A program made the position numbers and the translations under genes. From positions 407,176 through 471,175 of the forward strand of contig CAKOXO010000001.1 of NCBI GenBank assembly GCA_934130165.1: 64,000 bases of DNA, read 5' to 3'. Origin of the DNA: an uncultured Bacilli bacterium (GTDB lineage Bacteria; Bacillota_I; Bacilli_A; RF39; UBA660). Of the stretch, positions 50,750 through 59,524 are shown piece by piece (the first letter of the stretch is position 1; every line of letters starts with the position of its first letter). A model generated the notes under the pieces. That model saw nothing but the letters and a program-made list of their open reading frames with translations, was not told the origin of the DNA and searched no databases.

Positions 50750-51630
50750 AAGGAATAATTTTAGCAGGAGGGTCTGGAACAAGACTTTATCCAATTACAA
50801 AAGCAACATCTAAACAATTACAGGCAATATATGATAAACCAATGATTTATTATCCCTTGGCAACATTAATGACAGCAGGGATAAATGATATTTTATTAAT
50901 AACAACAGAGGAAGATCAACCAGGATTTAAAAGATTATTTGGAGATGGAAGTGAGTTTGGACTTAACTTAGAATATAAAATTCAACCATCACCAGATGGA
51001 CTTGCACAGGCATTTTTGTTGGGTGAAGAATTTATCGGAGATGATACAGCTGCTATGGTATTAGGAGATAATATATTCTATGGGGCTGGATTAGAAGAAA
51101 AACTAAAAGAAGCTAGAAAAAATGCAGAAGATGGGTTTGCTACTATTTTTGGATATCAAGTTGTGGATCCGGAGCGTTTTGGGATTATGGAATTTGATAA
51201 TGAAATGAATGTAATTGGCGTTGAGGAAAAACCAGAAAAGCCAAAGAGCGATTTTGCAATTACTGGACTTTATTTCTATCCAAAAGGAATCAGCGAAAAA
51301 GCTAAATTAGTAAAACCAAGTCCAAGGGGTGAATTAGAAATAACTGACTTAAATGATATTTACCTAAAGGAAAATAGATTAAAAGCTCAATTATTAGGTG
51401 AAGGTTATACTTGGTATGATACAGGAACTCATGATAGTATGGATGATGCATCAAAAATGATTAGATCTATACAAAAACAAGGAAATAGAATTATATGCTG
51501 TCCTGAAAAAATAGCTTATGATAATAGATGGATTGGCAAAGAAGAGTTAGAAAAAGCCGCAGAAGAAATGAAGAAAAATGATTATGGTAAGTATTTAGCT
51601 AAGGTATTAAAAAATACAAAGTATAGATAG
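50746..51630 (+). CDS. rmlA: Glucose-1-phosphate thymidylyltransferase
   Basis: 294 residues. First step of dTDP-L-rhamnose synthesis: dTTP + Glc-1-P to dTDP-glucose. Starts MKGIILAGGSGTRLYPITKA; then QLQAIYDKPMIYYPLATLM, LGDNIFYG and a C-terminal WYDTGTHDSM. AGAGGAGG precedes the ATG. First of rmlACD; rmlB is 4.3 kb further on. Confidence 0.97.
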   Translation: MKGIILAGGSGTRLYPITKATSKQLQAIYDKPMIYYPLATLMTAGINDILLITTEEDQPGFKRLFGDGSEFGLNLEYKIQPSPDGLAQAFLLGEEFIGDDTAAMVLGDNIFYGAGLEEKLKEARKNAEDGFATIFGYQVVDPERFGIMEFDNEMNVIGVEEKPEKPKSDFAITGLYFYPKGISEKAKLVKPSPRGELEITDLNDIYLKENRLKAQLLGEGYTWYDTGTHDSMDDASKMIRSIQKQGNRIICCPEKIAYDNRWIGKEELEKAAEEMKKNDYGKYLAKVLKNTKYR

Positions 51631-51638
51631 GAGTTATT

Positions 51639-52211
51639 ATGAAAAAAATTGAAACAAATTTATTAGATTGTTATATTATAGAACCAAACAGATTTGGAGA
51701 TGATAGAGGTTATTTTTCTCCATACTTTATTCAAAAAGATTTTGACGAACTAGGCTTTGAAAAGGTTGTTCAATGTAATAGAAGTAAAAGTAGTAAGGGA
51801 GTAGTTAGAGGTCTACACTTCCAAAAAGATCCAAAATGCCAAGCTAAAATAGTTGAAGTAATTAAAGGTAGCGCTATTGATGTAGTTGTTGATATGCGAG
51901 AAGATTCTGAAACATATGGTAAATGGACAAGTGTCTTATTAACTCCAGATAATAATAGGCAATTATTTGTTCCAAGAGGCTTTGCACATGGATTTGTTTC
52001 ATTAGAAGATGATACAGTGTTTCATTATTTAATAGATAATGATTATGCTCCAGAAATGGAAGGTGGAATTCTTTGGAATGATCCTGAAATAGGAATTAAT
52101 TGGGATGAAATATTTACTGAGTATGGAATAGATAAACCATTACTTTCAGAAAAGGATATTAATCGTGAACCTTTATCAAAATGTAAAACAAAGTTTAGGA
52201 GAAATAAATAA
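51639..52211 (+). CDS. rmlC: dTDP-4-dehydrorhamnose 3,5-epimerase
   Basis: 190 residues. Cupin-fold epimerase acting after RmlB. Visible: GDDRGYFSPYFIQKDF, VVRGLHFQKDPKCQAK with the catalytic His, VVVDMREDSETYGKW, and FVPRGFAHGFVSLEDD. Its stop overlaps the rmlD start by one base. Confidence 0.96.
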   Translation: MKKIETNLLDCYIIEPNRFGDDRGYFSPYFIQKDFDELGFEKVVQCNRSKSSKGVVRGLHFQKDPKCQAKIVEVIKGSAIDVVVDMREDSETYGKWTSVLLTPDNNRQLFVPRGFAHGFVSLEDDTVFHYLIDNDYAPEMEGGILWNDPEIGINWDEIFTEYGIDKPLLSEKDINREPLSKCKTKFRRNK

Positions 52212-53140
52212 TGAAATATTTTATAACTGGTTATAAAGGACAATTAGGATATGATTTAGTAAGAGAACTTGCTAAAAGAGGTGAATTAGATATTACAGTA
52301 TCTGATTTAGGAGCTTTAGAAGAAAAAAATAAAGCATCCCTTGAATTATTAGAAAAGACAGCTATTAAGTATGTATCTTTGGATATTACTGATAAAGAAA
52401 AAGTAATGGAGGTAATAGAAGAAGAAAATCCTGATGTAATAATTCATTGTGCTGCTTGGACTGCTGTAGATAAAGCAGAAGATATGGAAGAAGTAGTAAG
52501 AAAAGTAAATGTTTTAGGTACAAAAAATATTACTGATGCATCAATTAAAGTAGATTCTAAAATCATATACATGTCAACTGATTATGTTTTTGATGGTACA
52601 AAAGATGGATATTATACTGAAACTGATCAAGTAAATCCTAAGAGTGTTTATGGTATGACAAAATTTGAAGGTGAAGAAGAAGTAAGAAGAAATAAAAAAC
52701 ATTTCATTACAAGAATTTCGTGGGTATTTGGAATTAATGGAAATAATTTTATTAAAACAATGTTAAACCTAAGTGAAAAACTAGATAAAGTAAATGTTGT
52801 TGATGATCAAATTGGTAGTCCAACATACACAGTTGACTTATCAAAAATTTTGATTGATATGGCTCATTCAGAAAAATATGGAACTTATCATGTAAATAAT
52901 GATGGTTATTGTTCTTGGGCAGAATTTGCTAAATATATTTTTGAAAGTAATGGTAAAACAACAGTTGTAAATCCTGTTACAACAGAAGAATATTTAGAAA
53001 TAACAAAAATTAAACAGGCATATCGTCCAAGAAATTCTAAATTAAGTAAAGATAAGTTAAAAGAAAATGGTTTTGAAATGTTACCTTCATGGCAAGATGC
53101 TACAGATAGATACTGTAAGGAGTTAATTAAAGAAAAATAA
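52211..53140 (+). CDS. rmlD: dTDP-4-dehydrorhamnose reductase
   Basis: 309 residues, about 20 longer than usual because of an insert near residues 35-60. Last step to dTDP-L-rhamnose. SDR fold: FITGYKGQLGYDLVRELAKR, HCAAWTAVDKAED, MSTDYVFDG, and the Tyr-x3-Lys pair in YGMTKFEGE; ITRISWVFG and RPRNSKLSKDKL complete the family pattern. It ends with a strong terminator, so rmlACD forms the end of the transcript. Confidence 0.96.
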   Translation: MKYFITGYKGQLGYDLVRELAKRGELDITVSDLGALEEKNKASLELLEKTAIKYVSLDITDKEKVMEVIEEENPDVIIHCAAWTAVDKAEDMEEVVRKVNVLGTKNITDASIKVDSKIIYMSTDYVFDGTKDGYYTETDQVNPKSVYGMTKFEGEEEVRRNKKHFITRISWVFGINGNNFIKTMLNLSEKLDKVNVVDDQIGSPTYTVDLSKILIDMAHSEKYGTYHVNNDGYCSWAEFAKYIFESNGKTTVVNPVTTEEYLEITKIKQAYRPRNSKLSKDKLKENGFEMLPSWQDATDRYCKELIKEK

Positions 53141-53155
53141 AATTGACGTAAATAT

Positions 53156-53184
53156 AAAAAGAATTAGTTCTAATTCTTTTTTTT
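53156..53184 (+). terminator. Terminator after rmlD
   Basis: AAAAAGAATTAG (53156-53167)/CTAATTCTTTTT (53170-53181) with a 2-nt loop that will open to four, then T run. Confidence 0.88.
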
Positions 53185-53220
53185 CTATGATATACTTTTT
53201 TTAGATGGGATGTGGTAAGA

Positions 53221-54285
53221 GTGGAAGCTTTGGACAATAAATGTCCAGCATGTGGTGCAAAGATAAAATTTAATCCTAAAAATCAAAAATGGGATTGTGA
53301 ATATTGTGGTAGTAAGTATACTTTGGAAGAAATGAAAAAGTATGATAATTCAAGTTCTGATGAAGCTAATAATTTAGATATAAAATTAAATTCTAGTAAA
53401 AAACTTGAAGAAATGGATGTTTATCACTGTAAAAATTGCGGTGCTGAGGTAATGGCTGATGATACAACAACTGCAACATTTTGTCTATACTGTGGTAGTA
53501 CAACTATATTAAAAGATAGAATTACAGATGGGATAGCTCCATCTAGAATAATTCCTTTTAAGAAAGTAAAGGAAGATGCTATAAAATCATTCAAAGAACT
53601 ATATAAAGGTAGACCATTAATGCCAAAACTTTTTAATGCTGAAAAAAATATTAAAAAATTAACTGGGGTATATATACCTTTTTGGATGTATGATTTAAAT
53701 GTATCAGGAAAAATTAGTTTTACTGCAAAAGATGTTAAAAGATGGAGTGACTATGATTATAGGTATGTAAAAACTGATACTTATTTAGTAAAAAAAGATG
53801 GTTATATGGATTATAAAGGTGTATTAGTAGACGGTTCATCTAGATTTGATGACGATTTAATGGATTCCTTAGAACCATTTGATTTTAAAGATTTAGTAGA
53901 ATATAATCATGCTTATTTATCCGGCTTTTTAGCAGAAAAATATGATGTAGATCAAAATAAGGGAGCATTAAGAGCTAACTTTAGAGCAATGAATACAACG
54001 ATTAATGAAATAGAATCAACTGTGGGACATGGTTCAAGAACAGTTGAGTCTAATAATCTAGTTGTAAAAAATAATAATACAGATTACATTTTGTTACCAG
54101 TTTGGATGGTTAATATAGATTATAAAAATAAAAAGTATACATTTGCTATGAATGGTCAAACAGGAGAAATTGTTGGAAATATTCCTATTGATAAGAAAAA
54201 GGCTGTTATAATGTATTTAATTATATTAGTTATTGTATTTGGAATTAGTCTTTTAATATCGGTATTATCGGGGGCTAAATTATGA
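53221..54285 (+). CDS. ydjG: Zinc-ribbon membrane protein, YdjG-like
   Basis: 354 residues from the GTG at 53221, chosen for the upstream GGGATGTGG; a GTG at 53212 is inside that sequence. Two zinc ribbons lead: CPACGAKI with CEYCGSKY (residues 7-30) and CKNCGAEV with CLYCGSTT (about 72-95). A beta-rich domain follows, and one membrane segment ends the protein (about 328-350). With the next two genes it reproduces the Bacillus ydjG-ydjH-ydjI order, whose products recruit the PspA homologue YdjF to stressed membranes. No pspA-like gene is present here. Confidence 0.8.
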   Translation: MEALDNKCPACGAKIKFNPKNQKWDCEYCGSKYTLEEMKKYDNSSSDEANNLDIKLNSSKKLEEMDVYHCKNCGAEVMADDTTTATFCLYCGSTTILKDRITDGIAPSRIIPFKKVKEDAIKSFKELYKGRPLMPKLFNAEKNIKKLTGVYIPFWMYDLNVSGKISFTAKDVKRWSDYDYRYVKTDTYLVKKDGYMDYKGVLVDGSSRFDDDLMDSLEPFDFKDLVEYNHAYLSGFLAEKYDVDQNKGALRANFRAMNTTINEIESTVGHGSRTVESNNLVVKNNNTDYILLPVWMVNIDYKNKKYTFAMNGQTGEIVGNIPIDKKKAVIMYLIILVIVFGISLLISVLSGAKL

Positions 54286-55202
54286 AAAAGTATATTAAGT
54301 TATTAATAGTGCTATTCTTAACTATATTCATAAGTTTTAACACAGTTAATGCTAGCACTAATACAAAAGAAAGAACGGAAGATAATTATTTAATATCTGA
54401 TAAAATTACAGTAACTGAAAGTAATAAATATAATATTTTACAAACACCAGCAGTCGATGCTAGTGAAAAAGTATATGACTTTGCAGATTTATTTACAGAT
54501 AGTGAAGAACAAAGTTTATATGAAGAAATTACAAAATATATAGATAAATATAAAATGGATTTAGCAGTAGTAACTATAAGTAGTAACGTAAAAAGTAGTG
54601 CAGAAGAATATGCCGATGATTTTTATGATTACAATAATTTTGGAATAAATAGTAGTAGGGATGGAGTATTATTTTTGATAGATATGGATACTAGAAATAT
54701 TCATATGACTACAACTGGTCAAGCTATTAAAATGTATGACGATAAAAGAGTAGATGAAGCTCTTGATTTAGTATATCAACATATGACTGATCAAGAATAC
54801 TACTTAGGGACCACTAAATTTATAAATAAGATAGGTAATGATATGGATAGTGGAGTTCCATCTAGTAATAAAAATATGGTAATTGATAAAGATGGTAATG
54901 TCCATATGATTAAAAGAGTTAACTATTTATTTATAACAGTATTATCATTTGTAGTAGCAACAGTAGTAATAGCTATACTAATTGCTAAAAATAAATTAGT
55001 AAGAAAAGCAACCACAGCGGAAGAATATCTTGTAAAAGATAGTGTTAAAATTAATAATGATGGAACAACTCTAATAAGTTCTAATACTGTTAAACATAAA
55101 ATTGAACATGACAGTGGAGGGGGTAGTTCTTCTTCTGGAGGTTCATCATTCCATAGTGGAAGTAGTGGCAGTAGTCATGGTGGCGGAAGCCATGGTTTTT
55201 AA
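54282..55202 (+). CDS. ydjH: TPM-domain protein, YdjH-like
   Basis: 306 residues, overlapping the previous gene by 4 nt. Signal peptide to about residue 24 (ISFNTVNAS); a TPM domain at about 60-175 (VYDFADLFTDSEEQSLYEEI, DLAVVTIS, GVLFLIDMDTRNIHM); one membrane segment (about 213-236); and a Gly/Ser-rich tail with three histidines ending SHGF. TPM domains occur in phosphatase and membrane-repair proteins. The tail is typical of this family and probably disordered in the cytoplasm. Confidence 0.85.
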   Translation: MKKYIKLLIVLFLTIFISFNTVNASTNTKERTEDNYLISDKITVTESNKYNILQTPAVDASEKVYDFADLFTDSEEQSLYEEITKYIDKYKMDLAVVTISSNVKSSAEEYADDFYDYNNFGINSSRDGVLFLIDMDTRNIHMTTTGQAIKMYDDKRVDEALDLVYQHMTDQEYYLGTTKFINKIGNDMDSGVPSSNKNMVIDKDGNVHMIKRVNYLFITVLSFVVATVVIAILIAKNKLVRKATTAEEYLVKDSVKINNDGTTLISSNTVKHKIEHDSGGGSSSSGGSSFHSGSSGSSHGGGSHGF

Positions 55203-55236
55203 AAAATAAATAATAATAAGGAAAGAGGTTTAAAAT

Positions 55237-56325
55237 ATGGGATTAATTAAAGCAGCAGTAGGAGCTGTAGGAAGTACTTTACATGATCAATGGAAGGATT
55301 ATATAAAATGTGATGATTTAGGACAAGATATTTTAATGAAGAGAGTATCTACTCCTAATGGAATTATTTCAAAGGATAGTGCAATTCAAGTTTCACCAGG
55401 ACAAATTGCTGTAATATTTGAAAGTGGAAAGATTTTAGATGCAACCGCAGAAGAGGGTATTTATACATTTGATAAATCATCTTCTCCAACATTCTTTGCA
55501 GGACAATTTGGGGCAGTATTTAAAGAAATGTGGAATCGTTTCGTTTATAATGGAGCACCAAGTAAGGAACAAGCAGTATTTTATATAAATGCTAAAGAAA
55601 TAATGGATAATAAATTTGGCACACCAGCACCAATACCATTCCAAGACTGGTCACATGCTATACCAAATCAAATGACTGGAAAAGAAACACCAATGGGTGT
55701 TAAAGTAAAATGTTTTGGTAAATATACGTTTAAAATATGTGATCCAGCAGTATTTATGCAAACTGTAGCAGGTACTGCAGAAGAATATAGAAAAGATCAA
55801 ATTTGTGGACAAATGAGATCTGAGGTAGTAGGAACTTTCCAAAATGTATTAAATGAATTAGGAAACTCTGAGCATAAAGTTCCAGTATTGGAATTACCAA
55901 GTAATACTGATGAAATAAAAACTACAATGGATGAAAAAGTATTTGATGAACCAATTAGAAAAAGAGGTATAAGTATTGTTGGATTTGTAGTTGAATCAGT
56001 AACTTTAGATGAAGACTCTGAAAAGAAAATCAGCAATTACGAATTATCAGCAAATACAGCAATGCAACAAGGAACACTTGCAGGAGCTTATGCAAATGCT
56101 GTTGTTGATGCCGCTAATAACTCATCAGGAGCAGCAAATGGTTTCATGGGTGTTGGTATGATGAATATGGCATCAGGAGGAGTTATGGGAGGAGTAGCTA
56201 CAAATGCACAACCTACTCAACAAACTCAACAACAACAGCCACAAGCAGGAGCTAAATTTTGCTCAAATTGTGGAACACCAGTAACAGGAGCATTTTGTTC
56301 AAATTGTGGAACAAAAGTTGGATAG
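55237..56325 (+). CDS. ydjI: SPFH-domain protein with zinc-ribbon tail, YdjI-like
   Basis: 362 residues; GAAAGAGG precedes the ATG. An SPFH (flotillin-like) domain at about 20-240 (DILMKRVSTPNGIISKDSAI, GQIAVIFESGKI); a Gly/Ala/Met-rich and Gln-rich linker (about 300-338, QPTQQTQQQQPQ); and a C-terminal zinc ribbon with CSNCGTPV and CSNCGTKVG. It would form membrane-associated oligomers. No membrane helix is obvious. Last gene of the ydjGHI-like group. Confidence 0.88.
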   Translation: MGLIKAAVGAVGSTLHDQWKDYIKCDDLGQDILMKRVSTPNGIISKDSAIQVSPGQIAVIFESGKILDATAEEGIYTFDKSSSPTFFAGQFGAVFKEMWNRFVYNGAPSKEQAVFYINAKEIMDNKFGTPAPIPFQDWSHAIPNQMTGKETPMGVKVKCFGKYTFKICDPAVFMQTVAGTAEEYRKDQICGQMRSEVVGTFQNVLNELGNSEHKVPVLELPSNTDEIKTTMDEKVFDEPIRKRGISIVGFVVESVTLDEDSEKKISNYELSANTAMQQGTLAGAYANAVVDAANNSSGAANGFMGVGMMNMASGGVMGGVATNAQPTQQTQQQQPQAGAKFCSNCGTPVTGAFCSNCGTKVG

Positions 56326-56340
56326 TTAAATAATCTATAT

Positions 56341-56371
56341 AAAAAGAAATGAGATTTCATTTCTTTTTTTT
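56341..56371 (+). terminator. Terminator after ydjI-like gene
   Basis: AAAAAGAAATGA (56341-56352)/TCATTTCTTTTT (56357-56368) with a 4-nt loop, then T run. Confidence 0.9.
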
Positions 56372-56421
56372 GTTTAAAGTTATTAGTAATTGTGATATAT
56401 TTATTTTAGAGGTGATTTAAA

Positions 56422-57420
56422 GTGAAAATACTAGTAACAGGATGTTGTGGTTATATAGGAAGTCATACTTGTGTTGAATTATTAAATAATAATTATGAAG
56501 TAGTAGGACTTGATAATTTTAGTAATAGTAAAAAAGATGTCCTATATAAAATAAAACAAATTACAGGTAAAAGTATTAAGTTCTATGAAGGTAATATGCT
56601 TGATAAAGAAATATTAAATAAAATATTTGATGAAAATGATATTTCATGTGTAATTGATTTTGCTGCATATAAAGCAGTAGGAGAATCAGTACAAAAACCT
56701 ATTGAATATTATACAAATAATTTAAGTAGTGTATTAACGCTTTTAAGTGTTATGAAAAAATATAATTGTAAAAAGCTTGTCTTTAGTAGTAGTGCAACTG
56801 TTTACGGAGATCCAGAAGTTGTACCAATTACTGAAGATGCAAAAACAGGTGGTACTACTAATCCATATGGAACAAGCAAATTATTTGTAGAACAAATCTT
56901 GAAAGATTTATACAAATCAGATAACAGTTGGGATATATGCATTTTAAGATATTTTAATCCAATAGGTGCACATTCTTCTGGATTAATAGGTGAAGATCCA
57001 AATGGTATTCCAGCAAATTTGATGCCATATATATCAAAAGTTGCAAGTAAAAAATTAGAATGTTTATCTGTATTTGGAAATGATTATGATACTAAAGATG
57101 GTACAGGAGTAAGAGATTATATCCATGTTGTTGACCTAGCAAGAGGACATGTAAAGGCTCTAGAAAAATTAACAAAAGAACAATCTGGATTATTTATATA
57201 TAATTTAGGTACCGGAGTTGGATATAGTGTTCTTGATATGATTAATACTTTTGAGAAAGTTAATAACGTAGAAGTAAATTATAAAATAGTAGATAGACGT
57301 CCAGGTGATATTGCAAAATGTTATTCAGATCCAACTAAAGCAAAAGAAGAGTTAGGGTTTATTTGTGAAAAAACATTAGAAGATATGGTAAGAGATGCCT
57401 GGAATTATGAAAATAAATAG
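56422..57420 (+). CDS. galE: UDP-glucose 4-epimerase
   Basis: 332 residues with a GTG start at 56422, 5 nt after GAGGTGAT. Interconverts UDP-glucose and UDP-galactose. NAD motif ILVTGCCGYIGSH, then LDNFSNSKK, FAAYKAVGESVQKP, FSSSATVYGDP, the YxxxK pair in NPYGTSKLFVE, and LRYFNPIGAH. Supplies UDP-Gal to the surface polymer; if the flavoprotein at 45.5 kb is a true UGM this would feed galactofuranose. A terminator overlaps the stop. Confidence 0.96.
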   Translation: MKILVTGCCGYIGSHTCVELLNNNYEVVGLDNFSNSKKDVLYKIKQITGKSIKFYEGNMLDKEILNKIFDENDISCVIDFAAYKAVGESVQKPIEYYTNNLSSVLTLLSVMKKYNCKKLVFSSSATVYGDPEVVPITEDAKTGGTTNPYGTSKLFVEQILKDLYKSDNSWDICILRYFNPIGAHSSGLIGEDPNGIPANLMPYISKVASKKLECLSVFGNDYDTKDGTGVRDYIHVVDLARGHVKALEKLTKEQSGLFIYNLGTGVGYSVLDMINTFEKVNNVEVNYKIVDRRPGDIAKCYSDPTKAKEELGFICEKTLEDMVRDAWNYENK

Positions 57421-57448
57421 TAAAGATGTTAGTTTCTTTACTTTTTTT
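57419..57448 (+). terminator. Terminator overlapping the galE stop
   Basis: AGTAAAGA (57419-57426)/TCTTTACT (57435-57442), then T7. Confidence 0.85.
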
Positions 57449-57487
57449 TAGATATTATATATAATTAAATTGTAGGGAGGATATAAT

Positions 57488-58492
57488 ATGAAATTTTTAG
57501 TAACAGGTGGAGCAGGATTTATTGGTAGTAACTATATGCATTATGTAGTTAATAAGTATCCTGAGGATTATTTTGTTTGCCTAGATGCATTAACTTATGC
57601 AGGTAATTATAACAATATAAAAGATTTAGAAGGAAAGAGTAATTATAAATTTGTACATGGTGATATTACTGATAAAGATTTTATAGATAAATTATTTAAT
57701 GATGAGGGATTTGACATTGTAATAAATTTTGCAGCAGAGTCACATGTAGATAATTCAATAAAAAATCCAGGAGTATTTTTAAATACTAATATAATTGGAA
57801 CACAAGTATTAATGGATGCATCTTTAAAATACAATATTAAAAGATATCATCAAGTATCAACTGATGAAGTTTATGGAGACCTACCACTTGATAAACCAGA
57901 ATTGAAATTTACAGAAAATACACCAATTCATACATCAAGTCCATATTCATCATCAAAGGCAGGAGCAGATTTGTTAGTAGGAGCATATCATAGAACCTAT
58001 GGTCTTCCAACTACAATAAGTCGTTGTTCAAATAACTATGGACCATATCAATTTCCAGAAAAGTTAATTCCAGTTGTAATTTCAAAGGCATTAAAAAATG
58101 AAAAAATTCCAGTATATGGAACCGGAGAAAATGTTAGAGATTGGATTCATGTAATCGATCATAATATTGGTGTTGACTTAATTGTTAGAAATGGTAAAGT
58201 TGGAGAAGTATATAATTTAGGTGGACATTCTGAAAGAAATAATTTAACTATTGTTAAAACAATTTTAAAACAGTTAGGTAAAAGTGAAGATTTAATAGAA
58301 TTTGTTTCTGATAGAAAAGGGCATGACTTAAGATATGCAATAGATTCTAGTAAAGTAGAAAAAGAACTTGGCTGGACTAGAACATATACATTTGAAGATG
58401 GTATAAAAGAAACAATTGATTGGTATTTAGAAAATACTGATTGGATTGATAATATACTATCAGGTGAATACAAAGAAGCTTATAAAGATTAA
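57488..58492 (+). CDS. rmlB: dTDP-glucose 4,6-dehydratase
   Basis: 334 residues. Second step of the dTDP-rhamnose pathway. FLVTGGAGFIGSNYMHYVV, FAAESHVDNSI, the catalytic block STDEVYGDL with Asp-Glu, and the Tyr-x3-Lys of YSSSKAGADLLV, then CSNNYGPYQFPEKLIP. It has its own spacing (GGGAGG before ATG) and terminator and is split from rmlACD by the ydjGHI-like group and galE. Confidence 0.97.
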   Translation: MKFLVTGGAGFIGSNYMHYVVNKYPEDYFVCLDALTYAGNYNNIKDLEGKSNYKFVHGDITDKDFIDKLFNDEGFDIVINFAAESHVDNSIKNPGVFLNTNIIGTQVLMDASLKYNIKRYHQVSTDEVYGDLPLDKPELKFTENTPIHTSSPYSSSKAGADLLVGAYHRTYGLPTTISRCSNNYGPYQFPEKLIPVVISKALKNEKIPVYGTGENVRDWIHVIDHNIGVDLIVRNGKVGEVYNLGGHSERNNLTIVKTILKQLGKSEDLIEFVSDRKGHDLRYAIDSSKVEKELGWTRTYTFEDGIKETIDWYLENTDWIDNILSGEYKEAYKD

Positions 58493-58503
58493 GCTTTTTT
58501 TTT
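58472..58503 (+). terminator. Terminator spanning the rmlB stop
   Basis: AAAGAAGCTT (58472-58481)/AAGCTTTTTT (58491-58500), followed by TTT. Confidence 0.75.
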
Positions 58504-58556
58504 GATTAAAAAAGTATTATAATAAGCATGTACAAATGTGAAAGGATATATATAAT

Positions 58557-59450
58557 ATGGGCAAGAATAAAAGAAAGAATAGACAAAGAGATGTAATTCC
58601 TATTGAAGAATATCAAAAACAAAAAGAACAAGAACTTGGTTATACAAAACAACAAATATTTAATTTTGATACTAATATTTTGGAAGATGAAAAAGAAAAA
58701 AATAAAAAACTTTATAAAAGAAGAAGTGAAATAATAGAGTTAAAAAAACAAATATTAAAACTACAAAGACAAAAAAATAATTATAAATCAGTAATAATGG
58801 CACTTTCATTAATTTCAATTGTTCTTTTATTTATTGCCTCAATCTTTTTATATATTCATATAAAATATGAACCAAAATATATAGAAAAGGAAAAAATAAT
58901 ACAGGACGAGAATATTGTGTTTTTAGGTGACTCTATTACTGACTATTATGATCTAGATAAATATTATAGTAATTATAATGTAGTAAATAGTGGAATAGCA
59001 GGAAATACCACTAGAGATATTTTAGGTGATATGAAAAATAGAGTATACAAATATAATCCTTCTAAAGTCTTTTTACTTATAGGTACAAATGATATAAATA
59101 TCAAAATACCAGAGGAGGAAACAATTAAAAATATAAAATCTATAATTTCTGGTATTAGAAAAAATAGACCAAATACAAAAATATATGTTGAATCAATTTA
59201 TCCTATTAATGATACAGATGATAATAAAATAAATAAAAAACTAGTTAGTATCAGAAATAATGAAATAATAAAAAAATATAATAAAAAGATTAAAAAATAT
59301 TGTGATAATAATAGTATTACATATATTAATATGTATGATGAATTAAAAGATACTAATGATAATTTAAAATTAGAGTACACAAAAGAAGGATTACATATAT
59401 CTGATTCTGGATATGTTGTAATAACTAAAGAAATAAAGAAATATTTGTAA
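58557..59450 (+). CDS. Membrane-anchored SGNH hydrolase
   Basis: 297 residues. Cytoplasmic basic N-terminus with a coiled-coil-like stretch (about 40-75), one membrane segment (about 79-101) and an extracellular SGNH domain: IVFLGDSITDYYDL (Ser nucleophile), NSGIAGNTTRD, LIGTNDI, and the final EGLHISDSGY supplying His, with Glu where Asp is more usual. It is clearly paralogous to a domain of the 60711 protein. Position between rmlB and ugd suggests an esterase or deacetylase of the surface polysaccharide or peptidoglycan; this is inference. Confidence 0.88.
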   Translation: MGKNKRKNRQRDVIPIEEYQKQKEQELGYTKQQIFNFDTNILEDEKEKNKKLYKRRSEIIELKKQILKLQRQKNNYKSVIMALSLISIVLLFIASIFLYIHIKYEPKYIEKEKIIQDENIVFLGDSITDYYDLDKYYSNYNVVNSGIAGNTTRDILGDMKNRVYKYNPSKVFLLIGTNDINIKIPEEETIKNIKSIISGIRKNRPNTKIYVESIYPINDTDDNKINKKLVSIRNNEIIKKYNKKIKKYCDNNSITYINMYDELKDTNDNLKLEYTKEGLHISDSGYVVITKEIKKYL

Positions 59451-59452
59451 TA

Positions 59453-59482
59453 AGAAAAGTTATTATTACTTTTCTTTTTTTT
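59453..59482 (+). terminator. Terminator after the membrane SGNH gene
   Basis: AGAAAAGT (59453-59460)/ACTTTTCT (59468-59475) with a 7-nt loop, then T7. Confidence 0.85.
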
Positions 59483-59524
59483 ATAATTAATGTTATAATA
59501 TACATATATAAAGGATGTGATTGT

